Assembly (NCBI GenBank): GCA_024636395.1
Contig: JAGXHD010000059.1
Span: 1-6,139 of the forward strand
Source: Sulfitobacter sp.
GTDB lineage: Bacteria; Pseudomonadota; Alphaproteobacteria; Rhodobacterales; Rhodobacteraceae
DNA length: 6,139 nucleotides
Direction: 5' to 3'
The notes beneath the pieces are model-generated. The model did no database searches and had not been told where the DNA came from. It saw only the letters and a program-made list of their open reading frames with translations. Positions 6,000 through 6,139 of this stretch are shown here, piece by piece. A program made the translations under genes and the position numbers. Positions within the stretch are counted from its first letter, which is position 1. Each line of letters opens with the position of its first letter.

Positions 6000-6139
6000 A
6001 TGGCTCTTCCTGAGTTCTCCATGCGCCAACTGCTCGAAGCAGGCGTACACTTTGGTCACCAGACACAGCGCTGGAACCCGCGTATGGGTCCGTACATCTA
6101 CGGCGCGCGCAACGGCATCCACATCATGGATTTGACGCA
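6000..6139 (+). CDS. rpsB: 30S ribosomal protein S2, 3'-truncated by window end
   Basis: S2 is a structural protein of the small ribosomal subunit, bound late in assembly next to S1. Forty-six codons are visible: MALPEFSMRQLLEAGVHFGH, then QTQRWNPRMGPYIYGARNGI, then HIMDLT, which is the highly conserved S2 N-terminus, including the AGVHFGHQT and RWNP..PYIYG signatures. The start ATG 6000 is 9 bases after GGAAAGG (5984-5990). The gene runs past the right edge. In most bacteria tsf (elongation factor Ts) follows, and would be expected just outside the window. Expression is probably set by its own promoter and by the structured leader upstream, with possible read-through from olsA. Confidence 0.97.
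   Translation, partial: MALPEFSMRQLLEAGVHFGHQTQRWNPRMGPYIYGARNGIHIMDLT

Noticed and set aside
5520..6122. Minus-strand open frame (200 codons) across the olsA end and rpsB start
   Set aside because: It crosses two convincing plus-strand genes and the rpsB leader and shows no family signature.

Overview
This window is ordinary chromosomal core DNA from an alphaproteobacterium, most likely a Rhodobacterales (Roseobacter-group) species. The basis is GC-rich coding sequence, typical alphaproteobacterial versions of Obg, ProB, ProA and S2, a ChpT-type histidine phosphotransferase, a DUF3553 protein and an olsB-olsA ornithine-lipid pair. The assignment is from recognition of protein families, not from a database search. 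No mobile element, CRISPR array, tRNA, rRNA or horizontally acquired cassette is visible.

Layout. Bases 2-3184 hold a tight plus-strand run: the 3' part of obgE (ribosome-assembly GTPase), then proB and proA, the first two steps from glutamate to proline. obgE and proB overlap by 13 bp and proB and proA are 10 bp apart, each with a clear Shine-Dalgarno sequence, so they look like one translationally linked operon. A 32-bp convergent gap with an imperfect hairpin separates proA from chpT on the minus strand (3217-3810). ChpT passes phosphate from CckA to CtrA/CpdR in related bacteria. A 97-bp divergent spacer leads to a 60-residue DUF3553 protein on the plus strand (3908-4090), which resembles the Tudor-like C-terminal domain of PcrA/UvrD.

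Next, olsB (4234-4998) and olsA (4995-5834) overlap by ATGA and should make ornithine lipid, a phosphorus-free membrane lipid: OlsB N-acylates ornithine with a 3-hydroxyacyl group and OlsA adds the second acyl chain. After 165 bp without a gene comes the start of rpsB (ribosomal protein S2), cut by the window end. This gap contains a plausible promoter and a leader with competing hairpins and pairings that reach the rpsB ribosome-binding site.

The most interesting items are the rpsB leader structures, the stand-alone Tudor-like protein beside chpT, and the apparent lack of a terminator between olsA and rpsB. I found no convincing undescribed multi-gene system.
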